Source: Ophiosphaerella korrae
Taxonomy: Eukaryota > Ascomycota > Dothideomycetes > Pleosporales > Phaeosphaeriaceae
DNA length: 28,105 bases
Assembly (NCBI GenBank): GCA_028456385.1
Contig: JALNQF010000468.1
Location: 1-28,105, forward strand
Direction of reading: 5' to 3'
Shown here: one piece after another, positions 11,080 through 21,014 of the stretch
How the letters are laid out: every line of letters begins with the position of its first letter
Position numbering within the stretch: position 1 is the stretch's first letter
Notes under the pieces: model-generated
What the model saw: the letters and a program-made list of their open reading frames with translations, nothing else
What the model was told of the DNA's origin: nothing
The model's database searches: none
Translations under genes and position numbers: made by a program

Positions 11080-11509
11080 TATAATAGGCCTCCTATTATT
11101 AACTACAAGTAGCTATTCTTAGAGAGTTAGTAGATTAAGAAGTAATAACAAAAGCTTATATTAGGATCTATAATAACTATAAATAGTAGAAGATATTTTA
11201 TAACTATCTTATACTAGCGTTCTATAGTTAAAGGATTAAATTACTAATACTATCCTAATAATATGTATCCTACTAACTATATACTTGTAGTAATCTATTA
11301 ATCTATATTTACTAAGACTAATAGATTATAGATTATTTTAATCTATAATCTACTAATACTAAGAGTCTATAAATTATAGATTACCTTAGGTATCTTAATT
11401 ATATATAGCCTCCTAATTAAGTTTATATTCTTTAGAGTTATATAAGTCTAAGTTAATTATTATAGTACTAATTAGTTCTATCTATAGCTCTTCTATTACT
11501 ATTATAATA
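11080..11509 (-). repeat. A2 5' LTR (430 bp)
   Basis: Pairs with 4476-4905. Its inner edge at 11079 adjoins the leader, where minus-strand CCTTACTAATTTAG should overlap the tRNA primer-binding site, although RIP prevents naming the tRNA. Confidence 0.95.
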
Positions 11510-11514
11510 TCTTA
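11510..11514 (+). repeat. Right target-site duplication of A2 (TCTTA)
   Basis: Identical to 4471-4475; B1 gag resumes directly after it with CTTAGGAGTAC. B2 has CTTAAGAGTAC after its single TCTTA. Confidence 0.9.
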
Positions 11515-12030
11515 CTTAGGAGTACTTTAAAAAGTACTTACTAAACCTACTCTCTAACTCTATTAACTATAGCCTAGAAGTAGTAATAGCGTATACTATA
11601 GCTACTTAATATAAAGAATAAAGTATAAAATCCTTTACTAGATATCTAGATATCTTTAAAAACTAGCTTTTTTAGTATATAGAGGAATAAAAGACTTAGT
11701 ACTTCTTTTTAAAACTATAGCCTAAACTATAAAAAGTAATTACTAACTATTATTAGGTTCTAGTAATAAGAGAAGACCTTATTACCTTAGGCTTAATACT
11801 TAAGCGCAACTTATATAATATAACAAAATTACAAGAGCCTTATATAAATAGCGTAAGTAAAGAAAACTTAAAAAAGGCTTAAATAAAAGGAGATATAAAG
11901 AACCCTTAAAATAAGTTGGTAGATAAGTCTACTATTAAATACTTTAAGTACTATAAAAAGAGATACTATACTAGTAAGTACTATAGTAGTAACTCTAACT
12001 ATATTCTAGTCTATATAAACTAAACAAGAA
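11515..12030 (+). pseudogene. gag: B1 gag, C-terminal part with one zinc knuckle
   Basis: Continuation of 3950-4475. It reads as a typical retrotransposon capsid end with segments such as KSFTRYLDIF and REDLITLGLIL. One nucleocapsid knuckle at 11940-11981 follows, C-x2-C-x4-H-x4-C with all four ligands now TAC (Tyr). It has only one knuckle, unlike family A. B2 carries the same sequence uninterrupted at 27388-27900. Confidence 0.85.
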
Positions 12031-15000
12031 AAGGCCTAGCTTTATTATTAGCTCTAGAATAGTAAGGCGTAGATTAATTAATATCTTACTAGGTATATAG
12101 CGTATATATAGCGTAGCTTTAGGCTTAAAGCTAAAAATAAAGCTTTAGGTTATTCTAGACCCTTAAGTAGATATTAGTCTTATTAGTTAGTAGACTATAG
12201 TAGAAATAAAACTAAAACTAATCTAAAACGCTAAGCTTCCTAGACTAGGCTAGATAAAGGCGTAAAAGTAGAATACCTATACTACTTATAAGCTTTAGGT
12301 ACGCCTTACTAATAATAATAAAGTAATATATAAGTCTAAGATTATAGTATATAGAGTAAATAAAGAGGAAGTAGTACTCTTTCTTAGAAATCCTTTTCTT
12401 AAATAAGAAAGGATATAACTTAACTATAGATTATAAATATAGCGTTAAGAATATACTTCTATTACCTAAGTATAGTTATATATAACTAAAGAATTTACAA
12501 AGGCTCTAGGAGAAACGTAAGTAGAACTATACTTACTAGGAGTACTTAAGACTAATATAATTAACTTAGAATATAATACGTATATCTATACTATACTTAT
12601 AGTATAAGAGTTTTATATTCTAGATACTTTATTAGAATACTATAACGTATTTAATAATATTACTATATAGATACTACTTTACTTAAAGAACTCTAATTAT
12701 ATAATCCTATTAATAGAGAGAAAAGAACTTTCTTATAAGCTACTCTATAATCTCTCTATATATAAGCTTAAAGTACTCTACGTATATATAAAGGATACGC
12801 TCTATAAGAGCTAGATACGTTATAGTAATAGTCTAGTAAAGGTACCTATCCTTTTTATTCTAAAGAAGGATAGAGCCTTATACCTCTATATTAACTACTA
12901 TAGCCTAAACTTAGTTATAGTAAAAGATTAGTACCTACTCCTACTAATTAGAGAGACGCTAGACTACTTATTAGGCGTACAATACTATACTACCTTAGAT
13001 CTTAAGAATACTTACTATAAGATTAGAATTAAATTAAGAGATAAGTAGAAAACTACTTTCTACACTTACTATAGGTATTTTAAATACCTAGTAATACTTT
13101 TTAAGCTAACTAACGCCTTTACTAGCTTTTAAGCGTATATTAATAAAGCGCTTAGTAGACTTCTAGATTATATCTATATAGTATACCTTAATAATATACT
13201 TATATATACTTATAATAATAACGTTATACTATACTAGCGCGCTATCTACTCTATACTTATAGTACTAAGAAGAGTAGAACTCTTTATAAACCTAAAGAAG
13301 TATACCTTTATATCTAATAAAGTATATTTTCTAAGCTTTATTATTATAAAGCGTAGTATCTATACTAAACCTAAGCGTATTAAAACTATTATATAATAGC
13401 TAAAGCCTATAAGTATTAAAGAACTATAGTTATTTTTAAGTTTTATAAACTTCTACTAAAAATTTATTAAAAAGTATACTTATAAAATAGCCCCCTTTAT
13501 AGACTTATTAAAAGAGAAGTAAGAATTCTATTATCTTAGTATAGTATAAAAAGCTTTTAAATAACTTAAAGTATACTTTATAAGTACGCCTATCTTATAT
13601 TACTATAACTTAGTACTACCTATTTACTTAGAGATAGATATATTAACTTTTGTAATCTCTAGGATCTTATCCTAGCTCTACCTAGATAGGAAATAGTATC
13701 TAGTTACCTTTACTTCTAGAAAACTATAAGAAGTAGAATTAAACTATAAAATATATAATACTAAACTTCTTACTATTATTTATAGTTTTAAATAGTAGAG
13801 ATACTACCTTAAAGGTACGTAGTATATAATTTAAGTACTTATAGATTATAATAACTTACGCTTAATACGTACTATATATAAGCTAAACTTATACTAAGTA
13901 CGCTAAGCTATATACTTAGGAGCTTTTAATTTTAAAGTAAAATACTAGGCTAGTAAGCTAAATCCTATAGATAGCCTCTTAAGGAGATATAACTACAAGT
14001 AAGAGAACCTATTACTAGTATACTTATTACCTACTTTCTAAGAGAAATTATAACTAGTAAGCTTAGTAGCTAAAGTAGAGATAACTAGTAAAGTAAGAAG
14101 ATCTATAACTAAGCTAAGCTTAGAAAGTGTATATAAGACGTATAGTACTAGAGACTATAGTACTAAAAGAACTCCTACTACTAGTACTATAGAATATATA
14201 CTATACGTACTATACTTAATAGCTAAAAAGTTAGTTAGTAGTAAACCTATATTAGTAAAGTCTAAAGCCTTTCTAATAACTTTATATAGACTATAGTAAA
14301 AGGACGCTTTTATATAAGTATAAGTAAAGAGTTTAATAAAAGTTAAAAGTACTTAATATAGTAGTAGAGTATAAGTATAGCGCTTAGATAATAAGGAAGT
14401 CCTAAGATATAAAAGTAGAGCGTATATTCTAGAAGAACCTACTATTAAGTAAGAAATTCTACTCTAGTATTATAACTTATATATAGCTAGCTACTTTAGT
14501 ATACGTAAAACGCTTAAGCTAATTATAAAGTACTATTACTAGCTATTAATAGAGTAAGATATTTAAGAATATATAAAGACTTACGTAATATACTAGTAAA
14601 GTAAAGCGCTAAGGTATAAGTAATATAGAGAATTATCTCCTCTACTAATCCTAAGTAATATCTTTAAAGAAGTCTCTCTAGACTTTATTATAGGCCTTCT
14701 ACCTTTAAAAGATAGCTTAGAGTACGTATATAATATAATACTAGTAATAGTAGACTACTTATCTAAGATAGCTATTTATATCCTAGTACTTAAAAAGTAA
14801 GATACGTAATAGTTTATAGAAGTATACTTTAACAATATTATCTTAAACTATAAGATATAGAAAGGTATTATATTAAACTAAGAGTTAATCTTTACTTTAA
14901 AATTTTAGGTAGAAATATACTACTAACTATAAGTAAAGCGTAAGCTTAGTATAGCTTTCTACTTATAAACTAATAGGTAAACTAAATAATAAAATTAGAC

Positions 15001-15720
15001 TCTAGAATAGTATTTAAGAATCTTTATAATAGAAAATTAAGATAATTAAGTTACTTTACTAAAAATAGCACAATTTATATATAACAACTTAATTTATAAA
15101 GGAATAAAGATAACGCCTTTTTATACTATACTAGGTAAATACCTAATTTTTATATACCTACCTAAGAATAGTAAGCTAGAAGAAGAAGTACTAGACGCTA
15201 TTTAAAGAGTAAAGCGTATATATAGCGCGTAAGTAACGCTTATAGAGTTTTTATAGAAAGTATAAGTATATTAAGTATAGTACTATAATAGTAAATATAA
15301 ACTAGAAGTCTTTAGAAAAAAAGAGCTAGTTCTACTAAGTATAAAGAACTTAAGCTTTACTTACTAACTATATAAGAAGCTATTAGATAAGTTTATTAGA
15401 CTATTTTAAGTATAAGACGTAGTAAGAACGTAGGTATACTACTTACTCTTACTACTCTACTATTATATTTATAACGTATTTTATATTTCTTTTTTTAAGA
15501 GATAGAAACCTTAATTAGGTATAGAAAATAATACTTAGCTACCTAAAGTAATAAAAGAAAGAGAAGAAGTATAAGAGGTTAAAAGAATCCTAAAAAAACG
15601 TAAAAAGAAAAGATAGCTAAAGTACTTTCTTAGATAAAAGGGATATAATAAATCTTAAGATATATAGACTCTTACTATAGATTTTAAAGATATAGACAAA
15701 CTACTTAAAGAGTTTAATTT
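12031..15720 (+). pseudogene. pol: B1 pol: RT, RNase H, integrase, chromodomain; RIP-inactivated
   Basis: RT starts with the IxYxxLNxVIVKDQYLLLLI block near 12880-12950. The catalytic box at 13184-13195 reads Y-L-N-N; both Asp codons followed a T and both became AAT. An RNase H-like segment follows around 13600-13900. The integrase zinc finger lies around 14470-14600, with C-x2-C as TAC codons at 14582 and 14591. The core begins with LDFIIGLLPL near 14675, its first Asp is kept (GAC 14753), and the TDGQTE-like box has its Glu changed to Lys (AAA 14984-14986, again after T). The chromodomain is at 15564-15717, with the R-W-K-G-Y segment reading R-stop-K-G-Y. A retropepsin should lie in 12060-12360, but I could not place its active site. 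Confidence 0.9.
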
Positions 15721-17060
15721 AGCTTAAAGCACTTTATAATTAAAATAAATATAAAAAGCGTAATTTATATACTTAAAACGTACTTATAGAGTAAGATACG
15801 TAATCTAACTTTTAGCTCTATAGCTAGGTATTAATACGTATAAAAAATAAATAATTATACTATAAACTATTTCTTTTCTAATTATTAGATAAGCTTAAAC
15901 TACTCTTTACTTATATCTTACCTACTTTTTAAAAGTAGAACGTCTTAATCTTCTACTTTATCTTCTTTTTCTTTATCTTCTTCTTCTTCTTCTTCTATAT
16001 CCTCTTTACCTTCTACCTTATCTTCTTCTTCTTTACTACTATCTTTATTATTATCTTCTTTATTATTAACTTATTCTATAAAAAGGTAGCTATAGTAAGC
16101 CTAAAAAGTAGTTAGTATATATTATATAAGCGTAGTATAAGTAAATATATAATATAGTAAAGGTAGCTTAAAATCTCTATTAATACTCTAACTAAACCTT
16201 ACTACTAAGCTATAAGGCTATACTACTTAGTTAAAATAAGCTCTAAAAACTAAAGCGTAGTTATAAGTATTTAAGTAAGTACTCTTAAGAGAGTACTACT
16301 ACAAGTAGTAAAGCGCTTATAGTTTAATAGCTCTAAGTTAAAGGTATACTAAGTATAAGTAAGCGTAACACTAGTATAGTATACCTCTAAGTTAGTCTTA
16401 GAAATAGTAGTATTAGATATAGTAGTATTATATATATTATAAAGCTTATAAATATAGTTAACGCGCCTATTAAGTATAGGAGGCACCTATTTATATTAGT
16501 TAAAGCGTATATAAAGAGTACGTCTCTAAAATAGTTACTAAGGCGTAGCTACTATAATTACTAATAGAATAATACTAGTAATAACGCGCTTCTAGCTTAT
16601 TATAGATCTCCTCCTAGTTAATAATACTTTAAGTATAGCGTAGGTAAGTAGTATATAAAGTATTATAATTAGCGTACTTAGTATCTATACTCTACTTAAA
16701 AGGTAGAGTTTAATAAATATTACTCTTCTTAATAAATTTTAAGTAAGAATAATAGACTATAGTAATAATTACTAAATATATACTACGTATATATTAAATA
16801 TATACTATAGTAAATAAGAAGATAAGTAAAATAATTATAAAAAGAAAAATATTTTTTATATAAGCTCTTCTAAGAGTAAATACAATTATATAAGTAATAA
16901 TCTTTTACTTATTATTAAAATATAAATAGAATATTATATACGAGTAAAATAATAATAATACGCTTAACGTATAGGTATAGCGCGTAAAGTACGTAGATAC
17001 TCTTTTCCTTTTTTTCTTAAAGGTTTAGGGTTTTTATTAAGGTTATACTTTAAAATACTA
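15715..17060 (-). pseudogene. Candidate antisense gene in the 3' region of B1 (function unknown)
   Basis: About 1.3 kb between the chromodomain and the polypurine tract, far longer than an ordinary 3' leader. One minus-strand frame runs through it with only TAA/TAG stops, many of which fit lost Trp or Gln. It reads in order: a basic start (PKPLRKKGKEYLRTL, about 17025-16985), hydrophobic stretches, a segment EEIYNKLEARYY near 16600 followed by SNYSSYALVTILETYSLYTL, an acidic tract at 16070-15948, and a C-terminal KVRLRILLYKYVLSI. Stop density is about one per nine codons, similar to RIP-damaged pol. Another minus frame has comparable stop density, so the evidence is compositional. No family recognised. 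Only one copy is in the window, because B2 is cut off. Confidence 0.3.
15948..16070 (-). repeat. Acidic Glu/Asp/Lys tract (CTT-rich on + strand)
   Basis: About 40 codons on the minus strand are almost all Glu, Asp, Lys, Ser or Asn, including a run of six GAA (15995-16012 region). On the plus strand it is a pyrimidine-rich TCT/CTT tract. The mix of GAA, GAT, GAG, AAA and AAG in one phase suits a charged protein tail better than a pure trinucleotide microsatellite. Confidence 0.6.
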
Positions 17061-17075
17061 GTAAAGATACTAGCT

Positions 17076-17089
17076 AAAAGAGGAGGCTC
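17076..17089 (+). other. B1 polypurine tract
   Basis: AAAAGAGGAGGCTC directly before the 3' LTR. It is purine-rich and among the few G-rich stretches left; purine runs without TpG are immune to RIP. Confidence 0.75.
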
Positions 17090-17369
17090 TATAATAAAAG
17101 TTCTCTAAATACTTAAGACTTTTATAAACTCTAGTACAAGTTAAGGAAGTAAGGCTAATATACTAAAGATTATAATATTATATAGTTATAGTCTAAAGTA
17201 AGGCTAATATACTATATAGGCGTATAAAAGGCTTAATACTTATAAAGAGAGTAAAGTAAGTATTATTCTCTTTTAGATACTAGTAGTACTATTAAATACT
17301 ATCTATTATCTCTTTACTATCTCCTATAGCCTATAGTAAGTACTATTATCTTCTAGCTACCTATTAACA
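17090..17369 (+). repeat. B1 3' LTR (280 bp)
   Basis: Same length and ends as 3608-3887; it ends CTATTAACA, keeping the terminal CA. Confidence 0.9.
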
Positions 17370-17374
17370 AGATT
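17370..17374 (+). repeat. Right target-site duplication of B1 (AGATT)
   Basis: Pairs with AAATT at 3603-3607; A1 RT continues with TTAGAAAAAC, matching A3 after 23872. Confidence 0.7.
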
Positions 17375-18960
17375 TTAGAAAAACAAATATAATTATTAGT
17401 AAAAACTAGTACCCTTTACTATAAATAGATAAAATATAAGATAGACTATAAAAAGTATAAATCTTTATAAAACTAGATATCTAGAACGTATATTACTAGA
17501 TTAGAATTAAGAAAAGAGATAAATAGAAAACTATATTTAGAACACAATATAAACTATATAAGTACCTAGTTATACTATTTAGACTTATAAACGCACTAGT
17601 AGTATTCTAGGAAAGAATTAATATAGTACTAAGAAAGTACTTAGATATCTTTATATTCTTAGAAATAGAAGAAGAATATATATAGTATATATATAAAGTA
17701 CTAGAAAGACTAGTAGAAAATAAAATATTTCTTAAGATAAGAAAGTATAAATTCTATATAAAAGAAATAGACTTCCTAGGATTTATTATAGAACTAGGAA
17801 AAATTAGGATTAACTTAAATAAGATTAAAGTAATCTAAGAATAGCTAATACCTAGAAACCTATAAAAAGTATAATAATTCTATAGACTAGTAAACTTCTA
17901 TAGAAAGTTAATAGTTAAATATAATAGAATTCTAATAATAGTAGATAAGCTTATAAAGTACTTATACTTTAGACTATATAAAGAAAAAAGTAAGATAGAG
18001 GTTACTATATACTAGATTCTAGGAACTATAATTAGCTAATATAGTATTCTAGATAAGATTATTATAGATAAAGATATAAGATTTATATTAAAACTATAGA
18101 GAATAATATTAGTATAATTAGGAATCTAGTATATAATATTAATAGTATATTATCTATAAATAGATAGATAATTAGAATATATAAACTAGATAGTAGAATA
18201 ATACTTAAAATACTACCTTAACTATAATTAGAATAATTAGGTACAACTACTACCTATAGTATAGTTAGTATATAACAGTATAAAAAATATAGTAATAAGA
18301 GTATTACCTTTCTTTATAAACTATAGATTTAACTCTAATATATATAGAATACTAAGAACTTAAGTATCTTAGTTCCTAAGAGGAGAAAACTTTATAAATA
18401 AACTTAAGAAAATAAATAATTAACTATAATAGGATATAGAATTCCTATAGGATTAAATAGTAAAGTACTATAATAAGAAATACTAAAATAGACTTTAATT
18501 TAAAAAAAGAGAAAAAGTATAGTTAATATAAAAGAATATTAAGAGTAAATAGCTAAGTTCTAAACTAGATTACGTTAAGATAAGACTATACAAGATTAAA
18601 AAGAAAGTTACACTAGTTATATTAAAATTAAAGCTACTAGATAAGATAAGGATATACCTAATATTCTATATAGTACTACTAGAAAAAGTACTATAAGAAG
18701 TAAAACTACTAGTATACAAAGTAGATACGTATAGAGAATAAAAAAAATAAGAAGTTAAAGAAATCTTATAGTACTAGTTCTATAATAGAAGAAACTACTA
18801 CTTAGTAGAATAGATAGGTATAGATAAGAAAGGATAACTATAGGAGAAAATATAGGAGCTAGAGGATAATCTTAATTACTTTAGGAAACTAGAAGAGTTC
18901 TAAAGTTAAAACCCTATAGAGCGCCTAGTAGTAAACTAAGAAAATTAACGTTACTACTAC
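17375..18960 (+). pseudogene. pol: A1 pol, C-terminal part, doubly deleted
   Basis: RT resumes at the IDFRK-like block. After REYLD (about 17635) nine residues are missing, including the Y-L-D-D box present in A2 (7878) and A3 (24160). RT continues to the NFYRKLI-type segment, then at 17914/17915 jumps to the integrase core segment NRILIIVDK. RNase H and the integrase HHCC domain are therefore gone. The rest of integrase follows to about 18700. The chromodomain is at 18745-18903; it keeps EVKEIL and EDNLNYFRKLEEF, with Trp codons as TAG. Unusable even before RIP if the deletions came first. Confidence 0.9.
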
Positions 18961-19722
18961 TAAGTAGAGAGGCGCTAGGAACGCTTAATATAATAGGAGT
19001 AGCCCTTACTATAGCCTTAAAATTAAGCTTAAACTTAATAAAAGTAGCCTATATAATAAACTTCTTATTATTTAAGAACTTTATCTTATAAAGATAAATT
19101 AAACAAGTATAATTTTCTACTTATATACTTAGAATCTAATTACGTTCTTTTTTAGCTTTAGTAATCTATTTAGATAATTTATCTTAAGTATAGTTAATAG
19201 CTCTTCCTATTATAAATAAGTATAGACGCGTAAATAAGTATTATTAACCTATATTCTATAAGAGATACGCTAGAAAGATTATAAGACGTATAAGTATTAG
19301 TATAAATATATACCTTATAAGCCTTACTATACTTTAAGGAAATATACTTTATAAAGAGGTTTAAAGACTTATAATAAGAATAAAGAAATATAGTAATACT
19401 ATAATATAATACGTAATCTACTAATTAAAGATTATAAAAGGTAGATTTAGTAAGTATAAAAGAAGATAAGAACTCTATATTAATGTTATATAGTAGCTCT
19501 ACTCTACTACGCTAAATAAACCTAAAAAGGTAACTAAGTATTTAATAACGTTAAATACAGGAGTAGAACAGTATATATATTGCCTAAGGGCCCTTACCCT
19601 TACTAACGCTTTACGTAACTATAGCCTACTACAGCCTATAGTATAATAATTAATAAAGAAATAGGATTAATAACTTTAGCCCTAGGATAGATAAACTAGA
19701 ATCTACTTAGAGAGGGAGATAG
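18904..19722 (-). pseudogene. A1 3' region with candidate antisense gene
   Basis: About 820 bp between chromodomain and 3' LTR. The minus strand carries the counterpart of the A2 antisense frame at 4930-5610. The block at 19061-19096 reads YLYKIKFLNNKK. A Ser/Tyr-rich segment (SKAYKVYIY, then SYNLSSVS) lies upstream of it on the minus strand, around 19330-19270, ending SY-stop as in A2. The plus strand also reads with only RIP-type stops, so either strand could have coded; the codon differences favour the minus strand. It holds one of the four ATGs seen (19483). Polypurine tract at 19709-19722. Confidence 0.35.
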
Positions 19723-20182
19723 TATTATAGGCGTAATAAGAGAAGTTAAGATAAAACTAATTAGACTTAACTTAGGTACTAATAAAGTATAAAACAAGTA
19801 AGGTAATAACTTTAATTAAGAGACTACTTACAACTAAGATACGTAGTAGTAATCTATAGTTATATATAAATAAATTAAAGTAATCTATAATAATCTATAA
19901 ATAGATTATAGTAATCTATAGTTATATACTAATAAATTAGTAGTAATCTATATTATTATATAAATAGATTAATATAAGTATATAATTAATAGGATACGTA
20001 TTATTAAGATAGTATTAGTAATTTAATCCTTTAACTATAGAATACTAATACAAGATAGTTGTAAAATATCTTCTATTATTTATAGTTATTATAGATTACT
20101 ATATAAACCTTTATTATTACCTTATAATCTACTAACCCTTATAAGATAGGTATCTATAGTTAACAATAGGTAGACTATTATA
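19723..20182 (+). repeat. A1 3' LTR (460 bp)
   Basis: Begins TATTATAGGCGTAATAAGAG after the polypurine tract and ends GACTATTATA. It is 64 bp longer than the A3 LTR, mostly because of a tandem duplication at 19849-19971. Confidence 0.9.
19849..19971 (+). repeat. Tandem duplication in the A1 LTR, about 61 bp x 2
   Basis: Copies at 19849-19908 and 19911-19971 both run from GTAATCTATAGTTATATA to AAATAGATTA. A3 has a single copy (20698-20757). Each unit contains several AATCTATA motifs. Confidence 0.75.
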
Positions 20183-20569
20183 AAAATTAACTATTTCTTA
20201 AAATAAGAAAATATAAATTCTATATAAAGAAAATAGACTTCTTTAGATTTATTATAGAACTAGGAAAAATTAAAATTAACTTAGAAACAATTAAGTTAAT
20301 TAATAAAAAGCTAACACTAAAGAACTTAAAAGAAGTATAATAATTTTATAGGTTAGTAAACTTCTATAAGAAGTTAATAATAAGATAGTCTAAAAATATA
20401 GAACTAATAACTAGACTTATAAAAAAAGATATACTATTTAAATAGATAGAAGAATATAATAAGGTATTTAAATAGATTAAAAGAAAGTTTATAGAAAACC
20501 TAGTTATTAGAATATATAACCTAGATCTACTAGTAATAGTAAAGATAGACGTATCTAACTTAGTCTATA
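20183..20569 (+). pseudogene. pol: A0: fragment of an older family A pol between A1 and A3
   Basis: 387 bp collinear with A3 24243-24628: the RT thumb (LRFIIELGKIKINLE-type), the QFYRLVNFYKKLI segment and the start of RNase H (VKIDVSNLVY). It is cut on the left by the end of A1's 3' LTR and on the right by the start of A3's 5' LTR. A1 and A3 thus both landed in this copy about 390 bp apart, and its remaining parts should lie outside the window on both sides. Confidence 0.85.
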
Positions 20570-20965
20570 TATTATAGGAGTAATAAGAAAAATCGAGATA
20601 GAACTAATTAGTCCTAACTTAGGTACTAACGAAGTATAGGACGAGCGGGGTAACGACTTTAATTAGGAAACTACTTACAACTAGGATACGTAGTAGTAAT
20701 CTATAGTTATATACTAATAGATTAGTAGTAATCTATATTATTATATAAATAGATTAATATAAGTATATAGTTAATAAGATACGTATTATTAGAATAGTAT
20801 TAGTAATCTAATCTTTAACCTAGAACGCTAATACTTAATATTATATATATAAATTAACTATTATTTATAGTTATTACTAATTATAATACAAGCTTTTATT
20901 ATTACTTTATAATCTACTAATAACCTAGGGGTTATTAGGAAGTCGACCCTAGTGTACCTATTATA
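20570..20965 (+). repeat. A3 5' LTR (396 bp)
   Basis: Begins TATTATAGGAGTAATAAG, ends GTACCTATTATA. It has the single-copy version of the unit duplicated in A1. It retains unusual G+C-rich bits (GACGAGCGGGG at 20641-20651, GTCGACCCTAG at 20942). Confidence 0.9.
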
Positions 20966-21014
20966 CTTTACTAATTTAGTTATTGCAAGAAGTAAAGCGT
21001 AAGTAGCGTATAGT

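Larger units (their letters stand above)
4476..11509 (-). mobile_element. A2: complete family A chromovirus, minus strand, inserted in B1 gag
   Basis: The only structurally complete element in the window, 7,034 bp with two 430-bp LTRs and a perfect 5-bp target duplication. Read on the minus strand it goes LTR, gag with two zinc knuckles, protease, RT, RNase H, integrase, chromodomain, about 680 bp of 3' region, polypurine tract, LTR. Ends are TATTATAAT...GGCCTATTATA, consistent with an original TG...CA. The LTR pair shows about fifteen differences by eye, nearly all C/T or G/A, as expected if RIP acted after insertion. Every coding frame is broken by TAA/TAG. Confidence 0.95.
3608..17369 (+). 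mobile_element. B1: family B chromovirus inserted in A1 and itself split by A2
   Basis: Both LTRs are exactly 280 bp (3608-3887 and 17090-17369), and the 5-bp target duplication is AAATT/AGATT. Without the 7,034-bp A2 insert and the extra TSD, B1 is about 6.7 kb. Order: LTR, gag, protease, RT, RNase H, integrase, chromodomain, a long 3' region with a candidate antisense gene, polypurine tract, LTR. The original TG...CA ends read TA...CA here, and the terminal CA survives in the 3' LTR. B2 at 26522 is a second copy. Confidence 0.9.
17375..20182 (+). mobile_element. A1, right part
   Basis: Continuation of A1 beyond B1: rest of RT, integrase core, chromodomain, 3' region, polypurine tract and 3' LTR. 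Two deletions relative to A3 (about 27 bp at 17648 and about 1.03 kb at 17914) remove the RT catalytic box, RNase H and the integrase zinc finger. The far end at 20182 borders the older copy A0. Confidence 0.9.

Noticed and set aside
15948..16070. A plain CTT/GAA microsatellite
   Set aside because: The tract mixes GAA, GAT, GAG, AAA, AAG, GTA and GGT in one phase over 40 codons, more like a charged protein segment than a pure repeat.
13996..16070. Tandem or CRISPR-like arrays among the many short repeated words
   Set aside because: The repeated words (CTAGTA, AGTACT, TATAGTA) come from skewed composition; no regular repeat-spacer pattern was found.
17018..17036. Telomere-like TTAGGG (GGTTTAGGGTTTTT)
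   Set aside because: A single occurrence within the B1 3' region with no tandem array.
15715..17060. Other minus-strand and plus-strand frames of the B1 3' region as the coding frame
   Set aside because: They also read with only TAA/TAG stops, which is why confidence is low. The chosen frame was preferred for its acidic tract and Trp-compatible stops, and no second copy in the window allows a substitution test.
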